From: Ampelomyces quisqualis
Taxonomy: Eukaryota > Ascomycota > Dothideomycetes > Pleosporales > Phaeosphaeriaceae
Assembly: GCA_018398575.1 (NCBI GenBank)
Contig: JAGTXZ010000011.1
Location: 2,170,001-2,234,000, forward strand
Direction of reading: 5' to 3'
Length of the DNA stretch: 64,000 nt
The translations under genes were made by a program, and so were the position numbers. Numbering within the stretch: the stretch's first letter is position 1; each line of letters opens with the position of its first letter. Below, piece by piece: positions 13,800 through 25,960 of this stretch. Below the pieces are notes generated by a model. That model ran no database searches and was not told the DNA's origin. It was given only the letters and a program-made list of their open reading frames with translations.

Positions 13800-16700
13800 T
13801 TTGTTTTGCAGTCCCTATTTCCTTATGCCTACGCTTCTTTACAACTAAGGCCTTAGCTTACGCCTTAATACTCTTGTTAACACTAGTGCTTAAGGTTTCC
13901 TATTTTTAAATTTACAAATTATTTCATCTGTTTCCAAAGCCTTGCAGCAACCTATCCAGAAGCTCCCTTTCTAGGTTCAGGTACGCAGCTTTAAGGATTA
14001 GATTACTTCTTTAGTTACTTAATATATTCAACTACACTTAAATATTAATAGCTAAAAGATTTTAAACTGTCTATTCCTTATTCTTAATCTTAGGTCTTAA
14101 GATTATATACTTAGCCTCTAATAGTTAAGACAATTTAAGATTCAATTAGACACAAATAGGTTACAGTTTATTTAGCCATCTAAGTACCCCTGTTTATACA
14201 ATCCTTTACCCCCTATTCCTACTATCCTATATTAAGCTATAGTGCCAGCTACTGTCTATCTTAATGTGCAACAACGCAACGCCCTATAGGAGAAAGAAGA
14301 CTATTATATCCAAAACAGTCCTTACTATTCTTCTTCTTCTATTTATTGTATTAAGGGATGCTTAAAGCTTCTATCAGCCCAAAAAATCTTAGAGATTCCT
14401 TATACCCTAACTAAGCAAACCTGCTTAGAGTCTAAATCCCCTCTAAGCACCTGCATAGCTCTTATTTCTGCCAATGCATTTTACTTTATTATAAAGAAGC
14501 CCTAGAACAAGTTCTTTACAACAAGCCTCTATAAGATTAACAGGATCCTTGCCTCCAAGGACAACGCAGACAATTAAAGCCAATTAGATAAAAAATTACC
14601 TGCCTACTACTCCTAGTATTAGGATATATTTAGCAAGTCAGCAGCCAATTAATTGCCTCCTTACTATCTGTATAATTACAAGATTGTCCTTAAAGAACTA
14701 TTACTAAATGCGTTTAGTCCCCTGTACAAGCAGAATTAGAAGGAGCTTAAAGCTACTAAGGCCTACGTCTAGAAACACCTTTAGAAGGGTTTTATCAAGG
14801 CTAGCCAAAGCCCTTTTGCTTTACCTATTCTCTGTGTACGTAAACCAAATAGAGATATACGCATCTATGTAAACTACTAGAAGATTAACGCCCTTACGCG
14901 CAAGAACGTCTATCTAATTCCTTGCATTAATAAGCTGCTATTACGTCCCTCTAAAGCCAAGATCTTTACCAAGTTTAACATCTAGGCCGCCTTTAACAAA
15001 ATTTGTATAGATCCTAACTCTAAAGAGTATACTACCTTTTGGACCTGTTACAGTACATACAAGTGTAAGGTTTTCTCTTTTAGCTTGTGCAATAGGCTAG
15101 CAACGTATTAGCGCTATATAAACAATATACTAATTAATTATCTTAACAATTTCTGCATTGCTTATCTCAACAACATCCTAATCTACTTAGAGAATATAAA
15201 CTTACATTAGGAACACGTCCAAAAGGTCTTGGAGCGCCTACGTACTATAGAACTCTAAGTAGACATTTAGAAGAGTAAATTCTATGTAACCTGCATAAAG
15301 TATCTAGGCTACGTTTTAACAAACTAGGGCACTAAAGTTAACCCTAATAAGGTAGAAGCACTCCAAAACTAGGCTAAACCTACTACAGTTACTAGCGTTA
15401 AGTTATTTCTTAGTTTTGCTAGTTTCTATCAACAGTTTATCAAGGATTTCTCCTGTGTAGCCAAACCAATCCTAAAGCTTTAAAGTCCCTCTATACTATT
15501 TAAATAGACTATAGACTGCTAACAGGCTTTTAATCAGATTAAAGCCTTACTCCTAGCTATTTCTACGCTATCTTATTTCTATCCCAAGTATAATACAAAG
15601 TTAGAAACTAATGCGTTAGATAGAGTAATAGCAGAGGTACTCTCTTAGAAGTACCCTAACAATAAGTAGTATCCTATAGCCTTCTACAGTCACACCCTAT
15701 CTAGGGCTAAGCTCAATTAGGAAATACACAACAAAGAACTTTTCGCTATCCTAAAAGCGTTTAAAAAGTAGAGAGCTAAACTTACCTCTATACAGAGTTA
15801 AATCCAGGTGTATTTAGATTACTACTCCTTAGAATACTTTATAACTACTAAGGTTCTTAATGCACGTTAAGCACAATAGGCAGAGATTATTGCCTCTTTT
15901 AATTTCCGCATTAAGTACACGCCTAGCAAGCTTAACAAGCAAGCTAATATCCTAAGCTAAAGGGAACAGGACGTTAGTAAGGTTAAGGCTGCCTAACAAG
16001 ATAATAGATCCTATATACTTCTAGAACCTAAACGCCTAAACCCCCTAGTTAACTCTAAACTAGCTTAGAACTACGTCTGTAACCAGCCAGAGATTAATAT
16101 TTCAGCCATTTTAGTCTAATCTATTAGTGCCCCTCTAAATCTTAACTTGTTAGAACTAATTAAAGCCCTGTTAGCAGAGAATTACTACTCCTTTAAGGAA
16201 GAACGCCTTACGCTACCATAGCTATATTATGTCTAAGAAAGACTACTACTATATCACTTACGCCTATATGTACCTAAGGATTCCCCTTTGTGCACCCAAC
16301 TAATTAGAGAAGCTTACAATTAGGTATCTACTGCCTACCCAAGCGCTATAAAGACGTATCAGCTCCTAGCTTAGCAATACTACTAGAAAGGTATAGAGGC
16401 TACATGCAAACACTATATACAAAACTGCGTTTTCTGTTAAAGATCCTATCTAAGACAGCTCTAATCCTAAGGGTTCCTCTATCTGTTACTAATTCCTAAC
16501 AGGCCTATGCAGCATTTGTGTATAGATTTCAAGACATTCCTAACCAATTAGCATAGCTATAATCAAATCATAGTTATTATTAATTGCCTATTAAAGCAAG
16601 CTATCTCTATCCTGTGTTACAAGACTATTAACGCCCAGGAAATAGCTTATTTGTTTATCCAATAGGTATACCAATTCAGCTATACGCCCAAAAGCATAGT

Positions 16701-17690
16701 GTCTAACTGCAGCCTCTAGTTTGTGTCCCAATTCTAGTCTAAGTTCTGCAAGATCTTAGGCGTGCAAATTAAGCTTTCTACAGCCTACTATAAACAAACT
16801 AATAGACAAACTAAGATTATAAACAAGTATATTAATTAACAATTAAGGCCCTTTGTATTCTACTACCAGGACAACTAGAGTAACCTCTTGCTAATAATTA
16901 ATTAAGCTTAAGCTACACTGCTGCACTCCGCAATTAGTATAGCACTATACTAGCTTCTGTTTAGATCTAAACTACAACAGAGCTAGGATTAGGTATTATC
17001 TCCTTTAAAACATAAAGATGTAAACATTAAGGATGCCTTAAGCTTAGCTACCTACATGCATAAAGCCTAGCGTACAGCCAAAGACAATATAAAGAAGGCG
17101 TAGTAACAAATAGCTGCTAAGGTAAACAAATATTATTAACCTGTTAATTAGGTAGTAAGTAATAAGGTTTACCTCTTAACCTAAAACCTATCTGTTACCT
17201 GCTTAAGTCGCAAACTCGCTAAATTGTAGGAAGGCCCCTTTAAAGTTCTAGAACAAGTCAGCTATTTATTTTAACTAAAGCTACCTAAAGGATCTAAGAT
17301 CTATAACGTGTTTACTCTAGATATCCTCCGCAAGGACTCTAACAACCCCCTAGCTAGTTAGCCAAGCCTAAACCTATCTAGCATCTTAATTTAAGGCGTT
17401 AAAGAATAGGAAGTTAAAGAGATCCTAGCTAGCAAGCTATACTGCTCTATCCTAAAGTATTGTATAAAATAGGTAGGCTATAATCCTAACCCTACCTGGT
17501 ACAATACCTTAAACTTTATAGGCGCCTTACATATGTTGCAAGCGTTCTATAAACGCTATCTAAAACAGCTAGGACCCTTACAAGCGTTAGCCAAATAGAT
17601 TACAGTATAGGAAAAAAGAGTTAAAGATCTTATAGCATTGCAAGACAATTATGTTAGGAAAATTAAACTTAATATTGCAACTACTACACT
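13800..17690 (+). pseudogene. Element B pol remnant with chromodomain
   Basis: Read through stops, this gives RT (near 14,820-15,300), RNase H (near 15,600-15,960), an integrase zinc-binding region (near 16,300-16,450), the integrase core (near 16,490-16,860) and a chromodomain at the C-terminus (near 17,440-17,530, with VGYNPNPTWYN). The chromodomain places it among chromoviruses, whose integrases target chromatin. The RT active-site box, normally Y-x-D-D, reads YLNN. Both Asp-to-Asn changes fit G-to-A mutation of CGA, that is TCG to TTG on the other strand. No functional protein is possible. Confidence 0.85.
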
Positions 17691-17774
17691 AGTAGGTAAC
17701 AGCTATTAACAATAGGAGTCTTACTCTTCTATTAGATCTAACAGCAGACTATTGTTGCTACTAGTAAGACGTTC

Positions 17775-18410
17775 TTAATTGTCTAAATCCCTAGGTACAG
17801 ACACTAACGCACTACCTAGTAGTCTTCTGTTCTAGCCCTGCTTGCTGCAAGTACTAGCCTCTAGCGCTGCCTTCTGTGCCTCCTCCTGCTCTACTAACCA
17901 ATTGGCCCTTAATGCTATTATAATATCTACTAGCTAAGTAACTACACTAGTTAACCCTGCTATGCTCCTCCTAAGCGACCTAACCTCCTTAGCTATTGCC
18001 CTAACTTCCTTAGCCAGCTCCTCCCTCTAGTAATAAGCGCTAACTAACAAGTTAGCGTTATTTATATTAGCTACCTGTGCAGTGCCTACTTGCATAACAG
18101 CAGCTAACTAAAACGCTACCTCCTTAACAGCAGCCTCTTGCTCTAACACTACCTTGTTAGACTTGTCTCTACCTAAGGCAGCAAACCTGCAGTTAAGGGC
18201 CCTAGAAAGGCTATTATACTCTTAGCCCGCATATAGGAGAACTAGGCAACACTTCTTATTCAAGAGTGTGCAATAAGTACACTTCTTAGATACGTCTAAA
18301 TAGAATCTAAACTTAATATTAAAATAGCTACAGGCAAAAGCTCTTGCAGCCTGCAGGCAAACAACCTAATAGGCTAGGGGATAAGCCTTAAGAGGGACAA
18401 GAATAGGCAT
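17775..18410 (-). pseudogene. Antisense frame in element B: Cys-cluster plus coiled-coil protein remnant
   Basis: Between pol and the 3' LTR, on the opposite strand, a frame of 212 codons opens with ATG at 18410 and closes with TAA at 17775. Only a handful of in-frame stops interrupt it; those I examined follow a pyrimidine and fit RIP of CAG, CAA or TGG. About residue 43 it has SKKCTYC, six residues, CC (cysteine codons from 18281 to 18246). The C-terminal half is Glu/Lys/Arg/Ala-rich with heptad-like spacing (EELAKEVRAIAKEVRSLRR), suggesting a coiled coil. A TATATATA at 18530-18537 lies about 120 bases upstream on the same strand. Element C carries a similar frame in the same place. Function is unknown; a DNA- or RNA-binding accessory protein is only a guess. 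Confidence 0.5.
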
Positions 18411-18529
18411 TATGTGTATCTACTATATAGTTAGCTAGTAATTAAGAAAGGACAAGGCTTAGATAGCTTTAGGTATACAAACGTAAGAGGGAGAGTATAG
18501 AGAAGTAGTATACTAGAGGGCCAGCCTTG

Positions 18530-18537
18530 TATATATA
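18530..18537 (-). promoter_or_regulatory. Possible TATA box for the antisense frame of element B
   Basis: TATATATA within GTATATATAC, about 120 bases upstream of the antisense ATG at 18410. The sequence is palindromic and the region AT-rich, so it may be chance. Confidence 0.2.
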
Positions 18538-18720
18538 CTTAAAAAGCTTAAGGTAAAGTTAGGAATATTAAACGCGCTAGCGCGCTAATCAAAACAACAA
18601 CAAACAGCTATATTACGTTATTCTAAAATAAACTTAAGGTAAATAAGAGTTTACAACAATTTAGAGAGGTATCTAAAACAACACTAATACAGACCTAATC
18701 AATAGGGACTATTAATTTCA

Positions 18721-18730
18721 AGAAGGGGGG
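18721..18730 (+). other. Polypurine tract of element B
   Basis: AGAAGGGGGG just before the 3' LTR (18734). LTR elements use such a tract to prime plus-strand DNA synthesis. Its position confirms the + orientation of the element. Confidence 0.75.
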
Positions 18731-18733
18731 TAA

Positions 18734-19032
18734 TGTAATAAGCACATGCAAATACATGTTACATCTAATACCTTATAAAGGCTTAGTAACAGATTATGTA
18801 GGGAGCTAGCAGATTAGGACTAAAAGCGCTCTAACAGCGCTCTAACTTAGCTGCTACGCCTACTATAAATATAAGCCTATAGCATAGATAGAGGACAAGT
18901 TTCTCTTGTCCTTCTGTACAAGACCTATAGGTGTATAGCCAATCTAGAATCTCTAATACAACACGCACTCCCATATGCCTCTAATACGTATCCAATTCAA
19001 TCCCAATAGCTGTATCTACCTGCGTCGTTACA
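18734..19032 (+). repeat. 3' LTR of element B
   Basis: 299 bases, starting TGTAATAAGC and ending GTCGTTACA, aligned gap-free to the 5' LTR with about 19 transitions and no transversion. It is followed directly by AAAGT, the second copy of the target duplication. Confidence 0.93.
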
Positions 19033-19546
19033 AAAGTAATCCTAACTATTATATTAATAGAAAGATCTAAACCTAAAGGCTTTAGCTGTTAGAAGATCTA
19101 AGAGATCTTAACTGTGTTTAATAGATTTAAGGTTGCAAACAGATCTAATTTAGATGTTGTTCTGTACGTTTTAACGCAATCTTTTTAAAAGTAATTTGCA
19201 ATATTATCTAAATGCTATTACTAGCAGAACAAAGTTTCTCTTGTAATATAACAACGCAGGTAAGTATAGCTATTAGAAACAAATTAGATACGTATTAGAG
19301 GCATATAGGAGTGCGTGTTATATTAGAGATTCTAAATTAGCTATATACTTATAGGTCTTGTACAAAAGAATAAGAGAAACTTATCTTCTATCTAATACTA
19401 TAGGCTTATATTTATAGTAGGCGTAGGAGCTAAGTTAGAGCGCTGTTAGAGCGCTATTAGTCCTAATCTACTAGCCCTCTACATAATCTATTACTAAGCC
19501 TTTATAAGGTATTAGATATAACATGTGTTTGCATGTGCTTATTATA
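19033..19546 (-). mobile_element. Element A, right part: 5' leader and 5' LTR, inverted
   Basis: The reverse complement of 19033-19246 matches the leader of element B (12236-12455), and 19247-19546 is an inverted, more mutated copy of its LTR (300 bases). It joins element A sequence ending at 11931 once element B and one copy of AAAGT are removed. It therefore marks the 5' end of A. Every CCA/TCA of the B LTR that I compared reads CTA/TTA here, in keeping with greater age. Confidence 0.88.
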
Positions 19547-22500
19547 AGCCCAAAACATAGAAAAAGCAGCCTAAAATACAGGCTGTAAAAGCTAAGATTA
19601 CTTACCAAAAAAAGAGAGTAGAGAAGTAATAGAGTAGGCTAGAAGAAGAGGCTAATATATATACCTAGCACTAGTAGCGCACAGACTACCTAATTAGCTA
19701 ATTCTAAGGTAAAGGTAAGAGCAATAGTAAGGTAAGAGAGAAGGTAAAGGTAAAAAAGGTAGAGCTATTATAGTCTGTAAACAGAACAGTAGAAGAAGTA
19801 AAAGTAACATATAAGGAAAGTTACGCAACTTAGTACTTATAACAGTAGTAACAAACAGCTATATTGCAGAAAGCCTACCTATAGAATAGAAGGTAAAGAG
19901 AAGAGTTCTAGTAATTACAACAATAAAACTTTTAGATAGATAATATTACAAATAGTGCAAGCTGTATTTAAGTATATTTTAGGCGCTAGAAGTAAAAGAC
20001 AAAGACTTATAACAGTTATAATGCGTAACAAAGTAACATAAAGTTGCCTATATATAAAAACTATATAGCGTAGATCTACACTTATAATAGAAAGTAACTA
20101 CCTCTATAACTTGTTTATAGTAATAGCAAAAGACAAATAGACTAGAAACTAAATTCTAAAAATAATAAATAGTAATTTACTATCTATAGAGGTAAGTTTT
20201 ATATAGGGTATAAGCTAGAACTAACCTGCAAATTTACCTAAAAGAATCTAAGCTTTTAAAATATAGAAACTTATCTGCAAAATAGTAAGTTAGGTACTGT
20301 TGCACAGGCCTTCTTTAGGGTAAAGGTTCTGTAAAAGAATAATAAGAGCCCTTACTTTTAGTAACAGCCTTAAAAGTAGTAAACTAGAAGGCTTAAAAGA
20401 CTATAACACCTTAGCAGAGAGAATATCCTAGGCTGTAGAGTCTTTAATATTTGCGCAATCTGTAGCTAGTAGCTCTACAGCTATACCTAAGAAGCTTATA
20501 AGTATAGAACTATTTATAGCTGCAATATTATTATTCTATACAGCTAATATTACACAACTAGTAAGCTGTAGAAGGTCTATATTAGTAGTTACAATAATAT
20601 TAGGCAGATATATATAAGCTAGGAAAGGCGCCTTGTTATAAAATACTTATATCTAGAGTAGAATTTTAACTAGTCTGTTACTCTAGGCTGTAGCTAACGT
20701 ACGCGTCTACTGCGCAAATTATAGGTTTTTAGCCCTAAAAAGCACTTGCATATTCTAGCGTAAGTGTAAAATAGTTAAAGAAGGCTAGATATAAATAGAC
20801 TTTTGTAGATATGCGTTAACAACAGCTAGCTGCTAGCTTTTACAAATAACAGGTAGAATCTACGCAAAATCTCTACCTATAATAAGTAGTAGTCTGCTAA
20901 AAAGATCTATACAGCTATAAATATCCTAAAGTGTCTAGTCTATTACTTTAAAGCAGTAATAGTACTATATAGGCACCTTATTCTATATAATAAGAGTAGT
21001 AAGCTGTAAAAGCTTTTTTGTATTAGAATTTAGAGATATTCTATAGAAGAAACTCTTATATATTTTAAGAGAGATATAGAAATAGAAGTATACAGTTTGT
21101 CTACTAGGCAGTAAAATAGTAGCAATTCTAGAAGAGGCTACACATAGAATAATATAGCCCTAGAACTAATAATACGCGTAGAGATACTGCTAGAGATATA
21201 TCTTTCTAGTTCTAGCAGAACCTTATATAAAGAAATGCGCAGTCTATAGAAAGGTAGTAATAGCTAAGGTTACAGCTGTAAAAACTGCAAGCTAATCTAG
21301 ATTTAGCCTGCTATATATATCTTAGAATATAACATCTTTTTTATTCTAATTGTAAGCTAACTTAGTAGTAAGCAGCTAATTTTTAGACTACTTAGCCTAA
21401 GTGTATTAATACTTAGGTAAGCTGTATTTAGTAAGTCTCTTACTATTCTTAGCAAGCAGGCCTTTAATAAGATATAGACTGTAATTAATATACGCAGTAG
21501 GTGTAGAAGACACTTGCAGAGCTATAGTAGCTACCTGTAAATTATTACACAGATCTGTTTTAAACTAGTTCTAAATAGTAAGAGGATTAGTTAATAGACT
21601 ATATAATAGAGCAGAAACAAAAAGTAAACGCAAAGCTTAGCCTGTAGCAAAAATAGCTGCCTCTTAAAAGCATGTAATCTAGTTTCTATTATTCTATAAC
21701 AGCTCTCTTACAATTACTACAGCCTAGAAAGTAAAGTACTTAACTCTATTTAAAGTTCTTAGATCTGCAAAGCTTATAGGGCCTTGCACTACTATAAGTA
21801 ATAACTACAGGTAGTAGTGTTTACTTTGCGCTAAACTACAAAAGTATATATATCTAATAGCCTACTTGCGTTACCTAATAGACTATAATTTACAGGCTGT
21901 AGACTATACGTATAAACTAAGAAAGTCCTAATATAGCATATTATAGGATATAATATTCTTAGCGTTAAACTTAAAGAACACTATTAATATAGTATTAGTG
22001 TAAGTAAGCCTGTCTACTAGCTCTATAGGTATAGCGTTCTTAAAAAAAGTAATACTTTGCTAATTAGGCAAGTGTACAGCTAGAGAGATAATTAGAGAAA
22101 ACTCTTTATAGACTAGATACTCTATTATGCGCTAGAAAGCCTTAGAAGAACTAATATAATAGCTGTTTAAGTACTATTTAACTTTATTGTTATCTAAGAC
22201 GCTTAAGACTGCATAGTCTGTACTCTTATAAATATACTTATAAATGTATTTTACAGTATATATAGTTCTAGAAACTTTAACGTTAATATAAGCAGCGTAC
22301 TTAAAGAGAAATTGCAGGTAATAGAAGATAACCTATCTATTATTAAGATAGACTATACAGCCTCTATATTATACACTTAAAGTCTAACTGTTATTACAGC
22401 GCATGTATGTTAAGTATCTATTCTCTTTTACAACTATAACTAGAGAAAACTATATAAGAAAATACTTACTACAGATTAGTAGAAGACCTTTTAGACATTA

Positions 22501-24250
22501 CACTATACATAAGGCGTTAGAATTAAACTTGCTGCAAAGACTATAAAGCATATATTGTTTTACAATAGCTATTAAAATACTATATAAATCTGTTTCTAGA
22601 GAAAGAATCTTAGTAGATATATAATTATTAATGTAAGTAGGTATTGTAAAGGCGTCCTAGGTTGCAGAAGCTAGAAACAGAAGTAAATGCATATAAGGTA
22701 AACTCTGTTTTTAGTATTTAATTGTATACATATAGCTAATATACAGGCTAAATATCTTGTTTTTAACGTTCTAAAGAAGCTCTTGTAACTTTAAATAGAA
22801 GGCGCAATAAATTAAATTAGGCCTGTTAAGACTAGTCTAACCTAGTTATAGTTTACGTGTTACTTTAACCTAGTATAGACTAGCTATAAAGGTAATAAAC
22901 AAAGTAGCCTATTTATAATAGCAAATAATAGCTATAGAATTTTAATAGTAAAGGCTTATAAACTAGAAACTTCTAATATAAAACAATAGAAGGATAATAC
23001 AGTGCCTAACTAGAATAATAGCAGTATTCTTATAGGTAAGAGTATCTGTAACTCTACTATATAGTTCTAAATAGAGCGTCTTCTAGTTGTCCTAAATCTA
23101 ACGCAGCTAACTCTAGTTAAGAATAGCCTAGATATTAACAATATACTACTAGAATAGTCTATAATACATAAATAGGATAGATATATAGCTAGGTTAATAA
23201 TGTAAGTAATACTAGTAATATATTTACTACGTAAGCAAGTTGTTTAAACAGACGCTATCCTAATTATAGAGCTTTATTCCTAAGTACTACTTTTTATTTC
23301 TATATAGAAACATAAGTACATAATATAAAGACATATAAAATAAGTATAAAGTATTAATATAGTAAAGCGTGCTTAAGTTACAGGCTGTAAAGATAATTAG
23401 GCAGGTTATTTCTACAGTAGCTGTATCTAGGATAACTAAACTAAGCTTATTACTAGTAGGCGCGTTTTCTTAACGCTAATCTAGACTAGTTTCTATAGTA
23501 ATAGTTAGGCAAGAGGTTAGAATAACATGCGTATTAGTACTTGTAGCTACTAAACGCTTTTGTGTAGTACAGTAGAGCTTAATATATAAGTTGCGTACGT
23601 TATATAGTATATCTATTAAGCTATAAAGAATATTAAAGTAGAAGTATAGATTCTGTTACTAGCGTATAGAAGTAGTAAACTAGGGATTGTAGAAATATAG
23701 CTGTACGTACTATAGTAAAGTACCTTCTAACTCTTGTAACAGGCTACTATAATAGTAAAGGGCACTATAGATCTAAAATATCTATACACTTAGCCTGTGC
23801 GCCTCTCTATCTATAGCTATGCAGTCTACTAATATAAATATAAAGGTAGAATTATAAGCTTACAAATCTTTATAAAAGGCTCTTGTGTCTAGTATAGTAT
23901 TATAAAGAAGTCTATATAAATAGCGTAGAAGCAATAAGAATATAGAAAGTGTAACTATTCTATTATTATAGTAAAGAGTATATTATAGACTTAATATAGA
24001 CAAAGTAGATTAGTACTCTGTAATCTAGTAAATAGCTCTGTAATATAAACACTAGAACTATAGAGCACTAAGATTATAGTAATCTATATTTAGAGGTAGA
24101 AGCGCAGGTAGTTATGTAAGTAGAGTTATAGGCTATATAGCTAAGAAGGTAGGCTATATATTAGTAGGTAGAGCCTATATAACTACTAGAAGAGTAGAAC
24201 TAGCTTACAGAAGTAGTTAGGCGTTTTAGAACAAGGTTAGAGAAGACAGT
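19547..24250 (-). mobile_element. Degenerate Helitron (Rep/helicase)
   Basis: The reverse strand, read through stops, follows a Helitron protein from N- to C-terminus. A Helitron-like N region lies near 23,000-23,300 (RFRTTRRRS). A stretch near 22,250 reads YINV...KYIYKYIYK, typical of the region after the Rep domain. HLPN-stop-QSITFF is near 22,060, and ADLRTLNRV...ALRLLFVSALL near 21,570-21,780. The helicase part follows (near 20,900-21,200), with DFAQILPV-like wording (DFA-stop-ILPV) near 20,860, and the C-terminal helicase box (LYPKEGLCNSTYLT) near 20,300. These strings are characteristic of fungal Helitrons. The Walker A motif is not intact. I could not identify the TC and CTRR ends. The left end abuts element A's LTR at 19546. 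Confidence 0.75.
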
Positions 24251-24379
24251 AAAGAGAATAGACAGACTGTAAGTAAATAAGAAAGAGATAAAGAAATTAT
24301 AAGACTTAGCTGTAAAGACTATACAGATAGCTAGAGTAAAGAATTAGAGAAGAGAAAAGCTATAATAGCTGTAGAGGTC

Positions 24380-25960
24380 TAATAGATAAGAAAAACTATA
24401 CAAGCGCGCTATGTTACCTGTAGATTAATTATAGTTTAGAAAGCTAGCTATATACGTTTGTAGCAGCCTATCTAAGTAACTTAGTTAGTGTTAAACATAT
24501 ATTATAGGTTAGATAGAGAATATAAACTATAGTACAGGAAATGTAAGGCTAGTAAAACGCGCCTAGACAGTTAGTATAAAACCTTAATAAAGCTAAATAC
24601 TGCTAATAAGTTATATAAAAGACTATAGAAGATAGTTAACTTATAACCTAAGTAAACATAAGAGGTATAAGATTGTTTACATAATGTAGAGCTATTATAG
24701 GTACGTAGTAGAAAAAAACTAAACATATAGACTATAAGAATAGAAAAAAGAGGCTTGCACTTAAAGAAACTAAAGGAAAATAGTAAATTAATAATCTAAC
24801 GCAGACTATACAAAAATACTAGTCTATACAGTCTAGCAAATAAAGAGTATAGATAAAAAACAATATCTTTGCACTTGTTTTACAGAAGATATAGAAGGAT
24901 TTAGGACTTAAAAATTAGATAGGATTATAGTAGTAGTATAGACAGTTACTTTACAAAAATTGCAGGTTGTGCAGAGCTGCTGCGCAAGAGTTAGACTTAG
25001 GCTGTTAATAAGTAGATGCTTTAAACTACTTAAAACTACTATAAAATAGCTAGAAGAACATAGTAAGCAATATAGCAGTAACTTTAAAGCTGTCTATAAA
25101 GTTCTACTTATATTTAAGTATCTACTTAATTAGCTTAAAAAGCTAGCTAAGCTATATACTAACGTAGTGTTTAACGCATATAAGGAAGTACCTAAAGGTA
25201 AGTATTATACCTGTTTTACACGTTTACTACTAATATCTATGCGTAGATTATTTTTATATTAATATCTATAATACTTAGGCAAAGGCTAATAAGTATTACT
25301 ACTAGCTTAATAACTTACTAATATACTACACTACTACTTACTTCTACCTATACTATAAATACTACTATAAGAACTTATAGGAATACAAAGATAGGTAGAT
25401 ACGCGCTGCAAACACTAGGTTTTAAGAGTTGTAGAGGTTATATAAGAAGGCGCTAGCAACTCTTTTACTAATATAATTACCTTATATAAGTATAGTAAAT
25501 AATATAATTAAAGCTCTTACTGCGTAGCGTAATTATATAGTACGCAATAGTAGTAATAAGTATAATTGTTAGTATAAGAATAAGCTAAGCTAGAGTACTG
25601 TAACGTATTACAATAATAGCAACGCTGTCTAATATTAGATTATAATAGCTTTAAAATACCTCTAATTAAGCTGTTTTGCAATAGATATACTAATAATACT
25701 AGTATCTAGTTGTAATTGCAAGTAACTTTTTAGTAAGCTTAGCAATCTACTTAAGCTAAAACGCTATACTATTAGTAGTAAGCTGCTTGCTGCCTTCTAG
25801 CTTATACGCTTATAGACCTAAGTAGGATATACTTATACTGCTGCTAAGTACTGTAGTAACAATAGCAGCAACAGCGTTATTAGCAACAACAACCTTACCT
25901 GCAAATACAACATATAAAACTAGGTAGAGAACAATTAAAGCAACGCGTAAGGCGTCTGGC
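24380..25960 (+). mobile_element. Degenerate hAT-family DNA transposon
   Basis: On the + strand, read through stops, a frame near 25,030-25,460 ends with NKYYY...YYKYYYKNL...IRAANTRF-stop-ELWRLYKK, matching the end of the catalytic domain of fungal hAT transposases. At 25,610-25,850 it continues as the hAT dimerisation domain, with DILIILVSS, a serine/cysteine stretch, LFSKLSNLL...KRYTISSKLLAA and a following Trp-like position. That dimerisation pattern is diagnostic of the hAT superfamily. The N-terminal part (24,380-24,900) is poorly readable and I found no clear BED finger. Terminal inverted repeats and the 8-base target duplication could not be identified. Confidence 0.68.

Larger units (their letters stand above)
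11937..19032 (+). mobile_element. Element B: complete gypsy chromovirus nested in element A
   Basis: A 7,096-base element bounded by two 299-base LTRs (TGTAA...TTACA) and flanked by the direct repeat AAAGT at 11932-11936 and 19033-19037. Between the LTRs lie gag with a CCHC knuckle, pol (RT, RNase H, HHCC integrase and a C-terminal chromodomain), an antisense frame, and a polypurine tract at 18721-18730. The LTRs differ at about 19 positions, all transitions, nine of them C/T in YCA context. It keeps far more CCA and TCA than A or C, so it is the youngest of the three. It is nevertheless dead, with stops throughout gag and pol. The internal region starts TTACAAGAG, with no TGG-type tRNA primer site that I can see. 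Confidence 0.93.

Noticed and set aside
19590..20700. + strand frame with few stops in the Helitron region
   Set aside because: Its Gln/Leu/Lys-rich text is an antisense shadow; the - strand gives recognisable Helitron helicase strings.
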